The notes under the pieces are model-generated. The model had not been told where the DNA came from, made no database searches, and worked only from the letters and a program-made list of their open reading frames with translations. From NCBI RefSeq assembly GCF_022539315.1, contig NC_066316.1, forward strand, positions 24,541,245 to 24,605,244: a DNA stretch of 64,000 bases, written 5' to 3'. The position numbers and the translations under genes were made by a program. The DNA comes from Serinus canaria (taxonomy: Eukaryota; Chordata; Aves; Passeriformes; Fringillidae). Positions 24,801 through 38,335 of the stretch are shown here, in pieces. Within the stretch, counting starts at the first letter, position 1. Each line of letters begins with the position of its first letter.

Positions 24801-27315
24801 GTTCTTGGGACATTGTCTGGTGGGGTTCACACAGGAACTTGCTTTAGGAACAGGCAGATCATCTGCTTTTTGATTGTTTGCCCAGGCATTCTGAGTCTGG
24901 ATGTTAAAAGGTGTATCTGGACAAGACAAATGGACTTGTGTCTGGAGCATGTTGCAGGAACATCTTTGTCCTGATTTTCTGGTTTGCTTCTATGAGCGAT
25001 TCTGCCATGCAGAAGAGGGACTGTTAAAGGGAAGATCAAGAGGAAAAAGGGGCAAAGCTGGTTGTCACTGTGCCCTCACAACTGTGCTTGGTTTCACAGC
25101 TGGGCATAGTGAGTAATAGCTGACAGGAACAGGGTGTATTGAGCCTTGCTGGGAAGATGGACAGGGATATTGCTGGGTACTGACTGGCAGCCTGTGCCAA
25201 ACAGTGGCTATGAAACCCTCAGGTGAGATCAAGGGAAGCATTGCTATGCAGACATCCACCACTGCATGAGGAGTGGATGAGAAGGAGGAGGACACAGTGA
25301 AACTGTTGGTCCTGAGCCACCAAACAGAGCCTGACCCCGGGTCTGCATGCAATGAGATGTTGAGCTGCCTCCAGGCAAGACTGAGCCAGCCTGCTTAGGT
25401 GGTAACTGGGGTGAGTCTTGGTTTGTGTGTGCATGAGTGAAGGGCTTTTCAGCCAAAGCTCATCCCTTGCTCTGTTCCCTCAATAAGCTGAGCTCAGCAC
25501 TGTGGCATAGCCTGGTGTTCCCTTTCCTGCAACTCAAATACATCTGAATCTCAGGATGACAAGGAGCCCAGATGCTACTGGCTCACATATAGTCAGGCTC
25601 AGGAGCTGCAAAGTGCTGTTTGGCTCTAAATCTCTCATCTCAGATGCTGAGACTGTTTCTCCCTGGAGGTTTGCCTTTGCTGCAAACACTGGTCCCTCTT
25701 AACAGTTTAAAACACCTGAAATGTCAGAGGACTCATGTCATCAGTTTTGCTTTGGTTAACTTTATGCAGCTGTTAGCACAGGAAGGAACAGCAAATGAAA
25801 ACAGTGCTCCATTCTCTCTGTTCAGTGTCTGGCTACAAAAAATACCAGGGGGAATTTCATATTACAGTGCTACTGCTTTATACAGAAAGGAAGGGGCTCA
25901 TTCCACATAAAAGTGAAGAGCTTGAGGAACTCAGGTGTGGCTCTGTATAAGTGCAGGGAATGAAATTCACCATAAAACCCTAATGGGCTTTAATCATGAT
26001 ATTTAAAATGCTTCTCCCTTTAAAGCCTTGGGCCTGACTCTAATGTCAGGATACCAGCCTAACACAGATTTTATTCAGTTGAAAGAAGACCAGATTAGCC
26101 TTTTGTAGCAAAATGGCATAATCTTTCCTTCTGGAATTCTTAAATTAAAATTGAAGCTGTATGATAATTCTGCAATAAGGCTCTCTGATAACAATTACTG
26201 GTGATCTGCTGCCACTTTTTGAAGTATAACAAGGTACTAATTTTACAGCAGCCCCTTAAGGCAGAAATCCTTATTTAAAAAAGAAGAAAGAAATATAAAA
26301 GCAGAGCTAAATTATTTTTCCATGACTGTTTGAAGAAGAACAAATTGAAATTTGAAGCTCTTCTTACCATTCTCAGCCATTAAGTGCATTTATTTAGATC
26401 CAGAATAAGCAGGTGAAGTTAATTATTTTTCCCCTATTGCTGGTGGTTTTTGTGGCAGTACTTTCAGCTGTACAATTATTGCCTGCTCTATGACAGCTTG
26501 GAAATTTTAAATTACTCTTAACCTTGGCCAAATTCAGAACTGAAATAATTTGACATTGCTCCGTTGAATTTGCAATGTTGACTGTCACTAAAGCAAGAGA
26601 TGACACATGATTTCTAATGTTTATGAAGGCAAGAATAGGAAAAATTTAGATGATGTGATCTTTAAATGAAGCATGTGAGAATTCTCATTTAATGACGGGT
26701 AAATACTGAGTTAATGCCAGGTTAATCAATGCTAATGGAACTGAAATGCTGCTCTAGGAAAATCCTGTGAAACCCGAGCTGGATCTGCTAGGGATAGCAA
26801 CAAAAATGTACTCCCACATCTTTTCTGCATGATTCAAAGATGAAAACACACAATGTGATATATGCTTCCTTAGAGATCTAAAACTGGTCTTGCTGTTTAG
26901 CTGTTTTCTAGAGATTAGGTAATAATGGAAGCAATGGAATCAGGCCTGACTTCTCACAATCTGTTATTCAACAAGCAGTTTGTGCACTCTTCATTCTACA
27001 CTGGATAGAAAGCGTGGCATATTTGGATTAAGAAGCTTGACTTTATTCTAGATTGTGATAATCAAGTTGTGGAAGCCTGAATTGTTTTTTATCTGGTTAC
27101 CAAGGCAAAATAAGAAGGCAGTTTCTGATCTTAGTATTTGAGTGTCAGTCTGGAGTGATCCCTTGACTTCAAACCACTCCTCCTCTTTTTTCTGCCAGGG
27201 CTCATCTGTTCACATACGCTCTTGCTTTATCATTCTGTCTTCTGCTTCGTACCTCAGTGCCTCTTGTAATGCATGTTCTCTGCTTCAACCACCCTTTCAT
27301 TTTGTTTGTCAAGCA
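24801..27315. other. Unique noncoding DNA, no gene seen
   Basis: A mildly GC-richer patch (about 25060-25460) has overlapping short frames on both strands with no recognisable product. The rest is AT-rich. No repeat family identified. Confidence 0.55.
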
Positions 27316-27423
27316 CAGAACCATAGAATGGTTTGGTTGGAAGGGATCTCAAAGACCATCCAGTTCCAACCCCCCTGCCATGGGCAGGGACACCTTCCAC
27401 TAGACCAGGTTGTTTAAAGCCCT
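27316..27423 (-). mobile_element. CR1 LINE 3' tail, minus strand
   Basis: A clear reverse-complement CR1 end: CATAGAATGGTTTGGTTGGA, AGGGATCTCAAAGACCATCC, AGTTCCAACCCCCCTGCCAT, GGGCAGGGACACCTTCCACT, AGACCAGGTTG. It is the least diverged of the five CR1 fragments here, so probably a younger insertion. The 5' end is truncated as usual for CR1. Confidence 0.96.
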
Positions 27424-28462
27424 GCTCACCACTGCCTCTTTACTGAAAGTGTTTCTCAAAGCCTATTTATTATACCTTGGTTTTCATCTCATGCTTTGGT
27501 TTCCTAAGTGACATTCTGAATTAATTGATGATAATTGCAACACCTCTGTTGGCTTTCTGAGAGACAGATTTCATTTTCTGCACCTGGATTTGTCAAAGAA
27601 AGATTGAATAGTGTTTGGGACAGAGACAATTGGCTGGACTTCCTGTACTTACAGTGGTGCACTGGCCAGATTTTTATTTTTTTCTAGGGCTTCTCTCTTC
27701 TAGAAAGATTTTTCCACTCCTGTTAAATGAAACCTAACTCCTTCTGAGATTGGGACTTCAGAGGCAATGACATTTCCACTCCTGTTCACCCTGCCTACCA
27801 TCAGCAATTTAGCTGAGGTCTCTGTGTCAGGAATTGAGTCATGCTGGATCTCCTCTGCAATCATTAGGTGGAGAGAAGTAGTCTAAGGAGACAGATCCAC
27901 TTCTCCATGGTATGTACCACCCTCTGGATGTGCTGCTGGCTCTTTTTAGTGATCACAGTGTTGTTTATGCAGACTAGACTCCAGGTTTGGGCAACTCAGG
28001 TTTCATCTGAGACCTTAATGTTGCAGAAAATCAAAGAAAGCATTAGCTGAACACATCTCAAATTAAGTGGAGCTAATTCAACATTCTGACATCACTTGCC
28101 CAAAGTTTTATCTTCTGGGTGAGGACTATAAATGCTGAGCAAGGATTCCCTAATTCTCCTTTTTTTCTGAACAGCTGGGCCATGATGCCATATTGCACAG
28201 AAATGACACAGGTATGTATGATGCCATATTGTGCTCAAAACCCCAAAGCAAATTTAAATTTAGCAAATTAAAACTCAGGACTAATTTTTGCATCTGGGAT
28301 GCAAGCACAATTCCGAAGTGATTCTACTGCCATAATATGAATACCTTGAGAGATTGCAGTCTTTCTACATTTCTTGCTGAACCCACATTTTCACCTTTAC
28401 AGGGGGCTCTCCAAATAGGTGTAGCTTTCTTTTCTTTTTTTCTTTTTTTTTTTTGGTGTCCA

Positions 28463-28510
28463 TTTAAAAGTAATACATAAATGTCCTTTAAAAGTAATGC
28501 ATAATTTTCA
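28463..28510 (+). repeat. 24-bp imperfect tandem duplication
   Basis: Two adjacent copies begin TTTAAAAGTAATACATAA and TTTAAAAGTAATGCATAA. They differ at one base over the first 18 and diverge at the end. They follow a T-rich run ending at 28454. Confidence 0.9.
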
Positions 28511-31151
28511 GGCACATTATTTAGGTATGTAAAGGCAATTGAAGCAATGATGACAATACCAAGTTTTTGTCACGCTTCCCTCAGTGCCAATCAGAATGAA
28601 AAAAGAAGAGGAAAGAAGCAGGGAATGTGTGTAACAATGAAAAAAGAACAATGCCTATTAGCACTTTATATTTCTTTGGATTGTGTTCCTTTCAGCAAGA
28701 AGCTTCAGTCTGAAGGTGATGCAGAAAATACTGAAGAAAACACTTTAAAAGCAGAAAAGAACCCCAGAACAAAATTTTATGTCATATATCATCTTACATT
28801 GCCTAGGCATGTGATTTTGACAAGATTTATCATAATGAAAAGCTTTCATGGCAGTGACACAGAGGTTCAGAGTATTGATATTTCACTCAACTGCTGGTGC
28901 AGATGAACCACTATAAATAACCAATGCAATGTGATGACAGCAGGGAACATGAAACTCCCAGTTCTGTTCAGAGGCAATAGGGACAGATTAAAATTACAGA
29001 GAACTTCTTTGGGAATCCAAGGTTCTCTTTCCTGGTTGTGCTGCACATGAAACGACAGACTAATCATCAGTAAGAAATCAGCAGCAATTCTGCTGAAGAG
29101 CTGTATGGTGCTTGACCTCTAGCTGCTCCTATAAAAGCACAAGAGATTCACAAAGCAATCCCACTGCCAAGCACAAGGTCAAGAATTCCCAAAACTCCAT
29201 AACCTCCACTTGTTTATCCAATTGTTGCTGCCATTCTGGAGATTTTCCTGGATTCATCATCATTGTCCTTGCTGTCCTTGCTACCAATCAATTGGTAAAT
29301 TCAGCTGTTTTCTAGCCAAGAGTCTGTGAAGTGAGCTGTAGAGGAAGTGCAGTGCAGTCTCGAGATGTGATATGTTTATATGCAAATTATGAGTCACAGT
29401 GAGTATGACACACCTCTTCAAACTGCTAAGAGAAGTGACTAATGATTAATTAGTTCAATAAAGCATTGCCATGGAATGTGCAACCTGGCTGTGCTGTTCT
29501 TAGGTCTCCAACAAAACCACAGGTGCAATAAAACAAAAAATCTTGTTCTTTTTTTCATTCAGCCTCATCCGGTGAGAAATGGCCCAACATCAAGTGGTTC
29601 CCTTTATTTGAGGTGCTACCTCTGTAGCTCAGTGTTCGTAGCCAGCAAGTACAGGGTAGACTTTTGAGAGCCCAGGAGAGCCATTTGGCAAAGCATCCAG
29701 GCATTGCTTTGGAATACACCAAACCCCACAGGTTTCTGTTCAGTTCTTTCTACAAGTGGCACCCACAGCTGCATCAGAGGGGGGAACTCTGTAGCTAAGA
29801 AGCCAGGTAAGAGAGAAAGATTCCTTGCACTCCCTCAGCAGGTGTACCAGGCCATTCCCTGAGACAAAATGTTTAGTGTTGCAACATATTTTTAAATTTT
29901 TGCTGATTGAGCCTATTTTGTTTCCCCATGTACATATCTGCTTCCCTGGGAACCTTTCCAAACTGCTCACTTTATTGTTTGTTTCTCATGCTAGCAGACT
30001 CCTTTTGCATGGATATGTTCTTATCTCCAAATGGTTCAGTGTCACTGTGGACAGGGACATGAACTTAAGTTCCAGAGGGAGTCCAGCCATGTCTAGGAGC
30101 TGAAGCTATCTAGGAGAAATGAGTTCTACACCATGTCTGTCCCTTATAAAAGAATATGTTCTTGCATATTGATTTCAAGTATGTTGTCTCCTGGAATATC
30201 CCTTTTTTCTTCAGTTACAGACAAAATAAGAAAAATATTTTTCATTTTCAAAGTACTTATCACAGTATTTCTCCTAGTTTCACCTGTGATATGAAGAACT
30301 CTGTTTTTTATGATTATATATCACAGCTGTCGGAAAACCAGAAGAAATTCTTGAATAGAAACAGATGACTTGGAAACAGAAAAAAAAAATTTGACAAGTT
30401 GATTTTTGTCGTGTAATGCCAATTAAGACCTCTGTTTTGAAGAAGGGAGTAAGAAAATGATGATTTCACCTTTACAAAACTTTTCTGTGGTTCTCTAGGT
30501 TTGGAACCTCCAAACCTGTTAGCTTTGTAGTTTACCAGCTGTGAAAGGCAAGGGTCAGAGGTTCCTGGGCTTCTTCTCCATGGGGAGTACTCTGTGGTCT
30601 TTGTTGTGCTGTGTGTGCAGGGCCCATGCTGTGCCCTGAGGTTACTTGGAGCTCAGTGTTCCTGCATGGATTTAATTCTTGAGACATTTTTGAGATTCAG
30701 CAAAAGGAAATTGAATTAAGTTTGAGCTAGCAGCAGTGCATCTGACATAGCAGCAACAGAAGGATTAGACTGGATGGTTTCTTAGCATAATCCATGTCCA
30801 AAATATAGAGCAGCATTTGCCTTTCACAGCAAATTTCAGAACTGTTGCAGAAGTTGTTTGCTAATCATCCACCTTTGGATCATCCTGTAAAGGTTTATGA
30901 AGTTTAAGAAGATGGTTTCACCTGAACCACTTCTGACTTTGAACTGCTTTTGTCTCGTTGTATTTTAGGTACAGTAATAATTACCATAGCACTTTATAAA
31001 TTCCATGCATGCAGGAAAGTTACAGCTTACATAAGATTTCTTAAACATGTAAAAAAACCAAACCTTTTCCAGTTTACTGACAGCTTTCTTTGGATAACAT
31101 CTGGCTAGATTAAACACATTTACAATCCAGCTGAAATGTGTGATTGGCAAG

Positions 31152-31175
31152 CCTAGATCCTGGCTAGGATCTAGG
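31152..31175. repeat. Perfect 10-bp inverted repeat with 4-base loop
   Basis: CCTAGATCCT and AGGATCTAGG are exact reverse complements around GGCT. It is a short hairpin, and the position is isolated in noncoding DNA with no T run after it. Confidence 0.9.
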
Positions 31176-32048
31176 ATGCAACAGAAACTTCAGAATTGGG
31201 CTCAGCTGATATTTATATTTACTGCCCAACCATCTTGGGAGTAGATAGTCTTGGGAAAAGTTTAGACACAAAATTAAATCCTTAATGGTTTTGGTCAGTC
31301 ATTGCAGAAGCATGCATAGGTGTGTTTATGGAATATTGAAATACATTTATGGGATGGCACTCAGAGTATTTAGTAGCATTGTTGCCCTAAGATATTCTTA
31401 ATATTCTCTTCTCCCAATATTGCTGACTTAGAAGGAGTGGTGAAGAAATATATTACTCTGGAGTGTTGGGAAGAGCAAGTGTTAAGCCATGTAAAACCAG
31501 CTAATTTTGTAAAAGAGTGACCCTAATCAACACAGGAAGTTACAGAATGGCCCACGTGGCACCATCAATAAGATTAATTTTGTGCACATAAATCCCAGTG
31601 AAAGTTCTTGAATGTCAAATTCCTCTTAATTGAAATGTGTTTGGCTGGGAGAGAGAGATGGGGTGACACTGACACAAGTGGCTTCTCTTAAGGTTTATGT
31701 TTTAACACGTGTTGCATACTTGCAATGCATACAGGGATTAAATAGTAAAAATATAAATATCATAGAAAGCACATGATAATCCAGTGGGTTTGGGCTCTTT
31801 CTTAGACTTTCTTTTCTTCATCTCAGCATGTACCTGGATGTGGTGGAAGATACAGAGACAACCTTTCCTTTCCTACGCTGAGAACCCTCTGAAGCCAGAA
31901 GTGCCACTCTTGGTCTGCAGCAAGGTCCTAAGGGAGCTGTCCTGCCTTCCTGGGCTCTGGAAAGGCTGCCCCTGCCAGGCAGTATGAAATGCATCCTGAT
32001 TTTCTCCAAAAGCTGCCTGCAGGATTGCCAGTCAAGGTACTGGGGAGA

Positions 32049-32054
32049 CAGCTG
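32049..32054 (+). repeat. Target-site duplication, left copy
   Basis: CAGCTG immediately before the LTR terminus TGTTGTCTCG. It is identical to 32441-32446. Confidence 0.93.
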
Positions 32055-32440
32055 TGTTGTCTCGTTCTCAGGGGTTCCAGGATGAGGGAAGAGACGAGAA
32101 AGTTGACTCCATGTATCAGAAGGCTTGATTTATTATTATATGATAGATAATATATTAAAACTATACTAAAAGAATAGAGGAAAGGATTTCACTACAAGGC
32201 TAAGCTAAGAATAGAAAAGGAATGAATAACAAAGTCTTGTCTCTGACCGAGACCGTCTGGGCAGGTGAACTGTGATTGGCCCTTAATTGGAAACAGCCTG
32301 ATGAGGCCAATCACAGATTCCCCTGTTGCATTCCATAGCAGCAGATAAGAATTGTTTACAGTTTGTTCCTGAGGCCTCTCAGCTTCTCAGGAGGGGAGAA
32401 ATCCTAAGGAAAGGATTTTTCATAAAACATGTCGGTGACA
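32055..32440 (-). mobile_element. ERVK-type solo LTR, minus strand
   Basis: A 386-bp LTR with terminal TG...CA. Reading on the minus strand it starts TGTCACCGACATGTTTTATG and ends ...GAGACAACA. The 6-bp direct repeat CAGCTG flanks it at 32049-32054 and 32441-32446, the target-site duplication length typical of class II (ERVK-like) avian retroviruses. On its own strand it carries AATAAA (complement at 32129-32134) and a TATA-like AT-rich stretch upstream. No internal gag, pol or env remains, so it is the product of recombination between the two LTRs. It is about 95% identical by eye to 47905-48291 (roughly 18 differences). Confidence 0.96.
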
Positions 32441-32446
32441 CAGCTG
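32441..32446 (+). repeat. Target-site duplication, right copy
   Basis: CAGCTG immediately after the LTR terminus GTCGGTGACA. The intact pair shows that the insertion has not been rearranged. Confidence 0.93.
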
Positions 32447-32532
32447 CATGAGCCTGCTCGGCTGCTACATGAGAAAAATGAATTTAAGCTCCAATTTCAT
32501 TCATGCGTTTATGAAAGATACTGAAACTAGCA

Positions 32533-32653
32533 TTTTTTTGTTTGGTTTTGGTTTTTTGTTTTTGGGTTTTTTGGGGTTTTTTTGTGGGTTTTTTTTTTTT
32601 TTTTGGTTTGTTTGTTTGTTTGTTTTTTTTGTTTTTTATTTTTTTATTTTTTC
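32533..32653 (+). repeat. T/G-rich low-complexity tract
   Basis: About 120 bases of T runs broken by GG, GGG and GGGG, with a short (TTTG)n segment. It begins about 90 bases after the solo LTR. There is no recognisable source element. The 69-codon frame across it (Phe, Gly, Val and Leu only) is an artefact of composition. Confidence 0.95.
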
Positions 32654-35600
32654 TTAAAAGACCCTAATGATTTGGGGCAGAAGCCCTAGTGGGATGTAAA
32701 AATAATACTTCTGTCTTGCACTTTTATGGCATGGCTGATTTCTGATCATGTTTTCTATTGCATATTTTATTTGGGGCAGCATACAAATTGAGTAGTGCTG
32801 TTCCCAGTTGTGTGAGCTTTATGATTTGATACACACTTTCGATTACAATTTTTTTTTCCTTTGATCATGCCAGCATAAGCCCATGTGAACTTAACTCCAA
32901 ACCACACTTGGGGCTGTGAACACAAAGAATATTATCCCTGTTTTAATTTTGCATTTTAATTAATTCCCTGCCTTGAATTATTTTGTTGAGTTGATGAATT
33001 GAAAAGATAAAGCTTTTTTTTAATAACTAGGCTTTGCAGCCAGCAGCTAATATTTATATTTTTGGAGGAAAAACCTAAGAAAAACCCCCCAACATGTTAT
33101 GGATTGCTTGAAATGGTGACATATTTTTCTTTTGATCACCTTCTTGGACAACACAATATGGCAGATGTCTGATGTGTCTAGTTGGTTAGCTGGGTTTTGT
33201 CCTCCTGAATAAAGTTAGGTTAGGTCTCAAATAATTTGTTTGCATGTGTTTTGTGGAGATGGCATAGAGAAGCTGCTGTTTTCCTTGGAGCTTTAGACAT
33301 TGGAGAGTTTTTCATCCTAAGTTCTTCAGCCTGTGACAAAGTTTCCTCTGTGACATTTATGCCTTCTCTGACATCCTGTTTCAGAGCCTTATTTGCAGGA
33401 GACCACAAAGGAAGAGCTTATTGCAGGAAGAACTTTCTCAGCTGACTCTCTCTAGAGAAGGAGAGACATTCAGAAATGGGAATGAATGTGGAGAGGCTTT
33501 GTTTGCCTCTCCTGCTTGGGAGCTGCCAGAAGAGGTGGGACCTTTGCTGCAGTTTGGGACATCTGCACCTGGTGCCAAACTGCACTGAGTGGTTGTGGCA
33601 GGGAGATACCATGAGGGCACAGGACACACAGCTGTGTCCAGCTGCATTTCTGCAGCAAATTGCCTCAGAGGGAGAGATGGTTTTTTGGCCACGTGTGTGA
33701 TTTCAGACTGTCCATGGAGCCTGTGTGCTCCTAATGCAGGGACTGACCACCTGCTACACCCTCAGCCCCTCCTTCCCAAGCAGACTTTTGTTTTTATTAG
33801 GCTTTTGCTTGAGAAAGAAAACAGGATTATTGGACTGTGTATTGGCTGTACAGAACCATTTTTCAGTTTTTGTTCCATTATTACAACTGTTTACATTAAT
33901 TGAAGTTTTAATAAAAGCCCAAGCAATTCACACAGCAGGTTCTCTCTGAGGCTAGGCACAGTCTGAGATCATCACAGCTTTCACAGGCAATGCTGCAGCT
34001 TTCTTATTTTTTCCCTGCTGCTCTGTTTTTGTTTCCTACAGGTGCTCAGAGAGAAATAATTGTGTGTTTTCTTTCTCATTTACCTTGTTGGTGAAGGGAC
34101 TGTACCCCCTTCTGATCATTCCAGCACTTGTGTGGTCAGTCCCTCCTCAGACCATGGTGGTGAGAGTAGTATAATGTGCTTTTCTAACTGCTGGCTCACT
34201 GACTGCTTGCTGTAGTCTACTTTCTCTTTCCTGCTATTCATTCCACCCATAATTCCATTCATTTTTCCAGCTCCCCTTTATAAATTAGATGTTGACTGAT
34301 GCAGACTTCTCAAACCCTTTTTTCTTCTGCCCTGTGAGACTTTGAGCACTATTCAGTGTAAAACATTTGACAGATGTTTTCTTTTTAAGTGCTCCTTTCT
34401 ACCAGAGTGTCACACAACAGCCATTAGACAAAGTGTCATATTCCAGTTCCCTCCTTTTTGGGGCAGGGAGAAACAAAAGTGAGGCATGGGCAGGTATCTG
34501 GGATTCTCAGAATGCAGAATGGTCCCTAGGGCTCAAGACTTTTGCCAGGCCTTGGCCACAGGGGTTTGCATCCTATTGAGCCCTACATTTCTTTCTTTCT
34601 TTCTCTGCACAGAGGCTTCCTGAGGATCTCTGAAGGATCTGGGTCTGTGTGTGAGATTCCTGACCCTGTATATTGCAGGAAGCTGTAGGGTGTCCCTGAG
34701 TCTGCATTCCCATCCCTTACCAGGTGTCAGTCACTTATTAATTACCTCCACACCAGTCTCAGTGCCACCATTTCAGTGTCCTTAATTATTTATTTATGTA
34801 TTTAGCTGGGCTACCTTGTCCCTGGGGATACCAGCAGGCTCAGAGGATGTGCTTCAGCACTGAAGCAGCCAAATGCTGGGAGATGGTAGGCAGGCACAGT
34901 CTTGTAACCATCCTGATACTGGCAGCATATGAAATAATACAGCTTCATGAAAATAATTAACCCCCTTTAATAGTACCTTCATACAGCAGTGAGACCTTAA
35001 GATGGCTTTCTCAAAGATGAGGGTGACTTTTAGGACCAAAATCTTCATTCATGTGCATTTACTTCCATTAATTTTTCTAAAAGAAAAAAAAGTGCAATGA
35101 GCACTAATGAGACTTCCTAAGTCCCATGTACCAAAGGTTTGGTCTGCACACAGTTTTTCCCCTGGCACAGAAGGCTTTCCTGAGTATGATCTTTAAACCT
35201 TCCCCTCCATCTCAGTTATTCCTGGTGAAATGTTATTTGAATGAAATTGCACTGGTATAATTCAATTTGCTTCTCATCTTGTAATTAGTCTACAATAGTG
35301 CTGTGATTGTATTAATACTCAGAGGTGTGAGTAAAGCAATTTTTCTATGCACAGGCAGGCTCTAAAATATATATTACCCCTAACATTTAATATCATTGAA
35401 GACCCTGCTGGTGCTTTGAGAATATTAAAGGAAGCTAGATTAATTATTTTGCCTTTAACACAGTCCCACTCTCTTTCCTTCTATGCCATGAAAAAGGGCA
35501 GCTGATGTTAATAAAATCCTTCTATCTCAGCTTTTAAATGACTTATTTTTTTTCTTTTTCACTTCAAGTCCTGAAAATGTGAAAAACTTTTAGGTCCTCT

Positions 35601-38335
35601 AAACCAAATTCCAGTTAATGCCACTCTAAAGGAGCTGAGCTTCATCAGTGTTATAAAATAAAAAAAATACTATTGTAGTGGTAAAAGTGAGTGAAATCAT
35701 CTGAATTTTACAAATATACCCCAAACTCTCTATTTCCTGGTAAAAAAAATATTTTTTTTGATCATGTTTTTACTTAGTGGGTTGTATGCAGGCAGAAGGG
35801 CTCATGAGAAATGCATTTTCTGCACATCAAGGTTATGCCTGAATGATGAATTTTGCATTCAGGGACTATTTGAAAGCTGAGGTTATCTGAATTGGAACCT
35901 TGGAGTAATGCTTTGAGAGCAGCAGTTTTTTTTAATAGAACTGAGCATGGACTCAATTTATTCTTTTTTAAAGAATAATTGAGATTCCTTTTGAACAAGC
36001 TAATCTGCATTCCTATCTCTTCCCCCAGGATTTATGTCCCATGAAACTTTTGCTTAATAGATATCCAATATTGTCTTCACAGTGTAAGGTTTAGCGTGTT
36101 TGGATGCAATACTGGAGATTTGAATATTTGTATTATGTATAACCATCCTCGTGGCAAATCTCTGCAGAGTTTTGAAATAAAAGAAATACATTCAGATATA
36201 CAAGAGAGTAAGCTAGTGGATAAGATAAGCGTGTGGTTTCATGCAGTTCTTTCAAATGTTTTTTAGGGTGATTTTTAATGATATGGGGGCTTTATTTCCT
36301 TTTCTTCTCATTTCTGATTGATACTGGTATGGTTTCAGCTGCTGCTTGAGGCAGCAAATAGATCTGTAGGTCTTTGCTCTCTGTAGGTCAAAGCTGCAGC
36401 TTTGCTTTCCATTTCTGTTGAATAAAACACTTTAAGAGGCCTGAGGTTCAGAGAAAGAGTGCACAGCTTCAGTGTAGGCTGGCTTTTGTTTGCTTGTTTG
36501 TTTGTTCTTTGTTAAATTGCTTCGTTTTCTTCTTTTTCAAACCCAGTTTTTGGTGGTGTGCCCAAGCTGCACCTCGTGAGCTGATCACTCACCCCTGCAC
36601 CAGCTCCTCTCCCACACACCTTTGCACTCCAGCTCCTCTGTTGCTCCACCTGGCAGTGTTCCCTGCAATGAAAATGGATAGCTATCTAACACAGAGGAGA
36701 GGGGAATCTTGTATTTCAGTGAAGGATTATTGAATATATCGTGGTGTCACGAACTTCCCGTCTCCGATGCTGCATTTTTGGAGCATATGGGAAAAGCAGC
36801 ATAGCAACATAGCTGCTACTCCTAATTATATAGTATAAATGTCAAGCTTGTTCAAAATTCAAGGATTACACAGTGCCAGAAGAAACTCTCTTCTGTAGAC
36901 TGAAGCTTTCTGGCAAGAGGGTCTGAAGGAAGGAACACTCACTGTGATCTCATCAGCCTCTTTCTCAAACAGCAGGGAGATGGACAGAAAAAGGCATTTT
37001 TACAAGGGGCAAGATAATTTCTTGCTTTCAGGGCTGAAAAAAATTCCAAGATATGCAATACTTCAACCATATTAAAGTTTAGAAAAGTGAACAAATACTG
37101 ATTGCATGTTTAAGCATTAAACATGTTATAAAGCACATTCAGATTCACAGATGGGTGTAGCCAGCTGACATTTTGGTTGCTGTAATGTAAAAAAAAGACA
37201 TAAATTATTCTCTGAGCATTTAGCAAATAGTTCTAAATTACTGCTGGAAAGATTTAATACATATTATTCTTTTAATTTTACTATCATTCCTAAACAAACA
37301 ATATACAATAGCTAAAAAGCTATCCAAGGATCTTATTAGACACAAACTAATTAAAAAGGAAACAGTCTCACCTCTATTGCACAGCAAGGAATTGAAAGTG
37401 ATGTCTGTGCCAATTATTTGGTAAATGTTTGGCAAAGCTGATCACCTGCTAAGTGAGGTCTCAGAGACCTCTTCTCGCTTCTTGTAGAATAGGTAATGAA
37501 TGAAAAGACAGGTAAGTGTTTGTGCTGATCCACACTGATTCTGAAGAGCTTCTAAGTTATTCATAACCAGCTTAGTAATTTCCAAAGTGACTGTTTTATA
37601 GTGACAAATCATATGGATGCACTAAGAAATCTGTTTTTTTCATCAAAATACTTCAGATCACATCATTATAAGATACTCTAAAAGATGTTCTCATGCAGTT
37701 GTATGTAAAAAAAATTACCTACAGAAACATTTTACAGAAAACCCTCCAGGATTTTAAGGGACTTAAATAATATTTTTCATTCTATATAATGGTTAAGGAA
37801 ATTCCCACAGGACCTTTTAAATTTATTACCTAATATGGTTTGATTTAAAACCTGCAAAGCATATAAGTCAAATTTCTGAATTGGCCAAGTGGCAGAGAAC
37901 ACAGATATGATGTATGTAGAATTGGCAAAGGCTCATCTTGATGAAGAGTGTTGTAAATTACTTTTGATAAAAAAATCAGCAGAGGAAGTGAAAAATCATT
38001 ACTAGCAGAACAAGAACAATGAAACATTAATGCTCTGTGTAAAGATTGATGGATAGTTGAGAAGTTGATTTGTTAAAGTCACTGGCACCACAGGGCATGA
38101 GTTTATTAAGACTATGAAAGAGGCAGAGTAAAAAAATGAGATCATACTTTAATTAACAGAAATGAAAAATAAACAGTGCAATACTTGTAGGGTTTTTAAA
38201 TGAAATTTTAGTTTGAGAGTAACTGTGTGTGAAAAAATCCTAAGAATTTGACCACTTGAAAACCAGCCTTCCCACTCTGATTTGTCTGAGGAGCTGAAGA
38301 CACTTAATAATGGGAGGATATTTATGATAATTTAA
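32654..38335. other. Unique noncoding DNA, no gene seen
   Basis: AT-rich with a slightly GC-richer patch near 33476-33760, where short frames overlap on both strands. A (TTTC)n run lies at 34588-34606. A small CpG-containing cluster is at about 36739-36772. No gene, RNA gene or interspersed repeat was recognised. Confidence 0.55.
34588..34606 (+). repeat. Short (TTTC)n microsatellite
   Basis: About four to five units of TTTC. Short, but clean. Confidence 0.9.

Larger units (their letters stand above)
27424..32048. other. Unique noncoding DNA with small local repeats, no gene seen
   Basis: No frame above 119 codons. Local features are a 24-bp tandem duplication (28463-28510), two copies of GATGCCATATTG near 28195-28230, and a short palindrome at 31152-31175. 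A 60-codon plus frame at 27868-28050 has a hydrophobic stretch but no recognisable identity. Confidence 0.55.

Noticed and set aside
28547..28906. 119-codon plus frame with a charged middle section
   Set aside because: The Lys/Glu-rich part is explained by A-rich DNA, and there is no domain or exon context.
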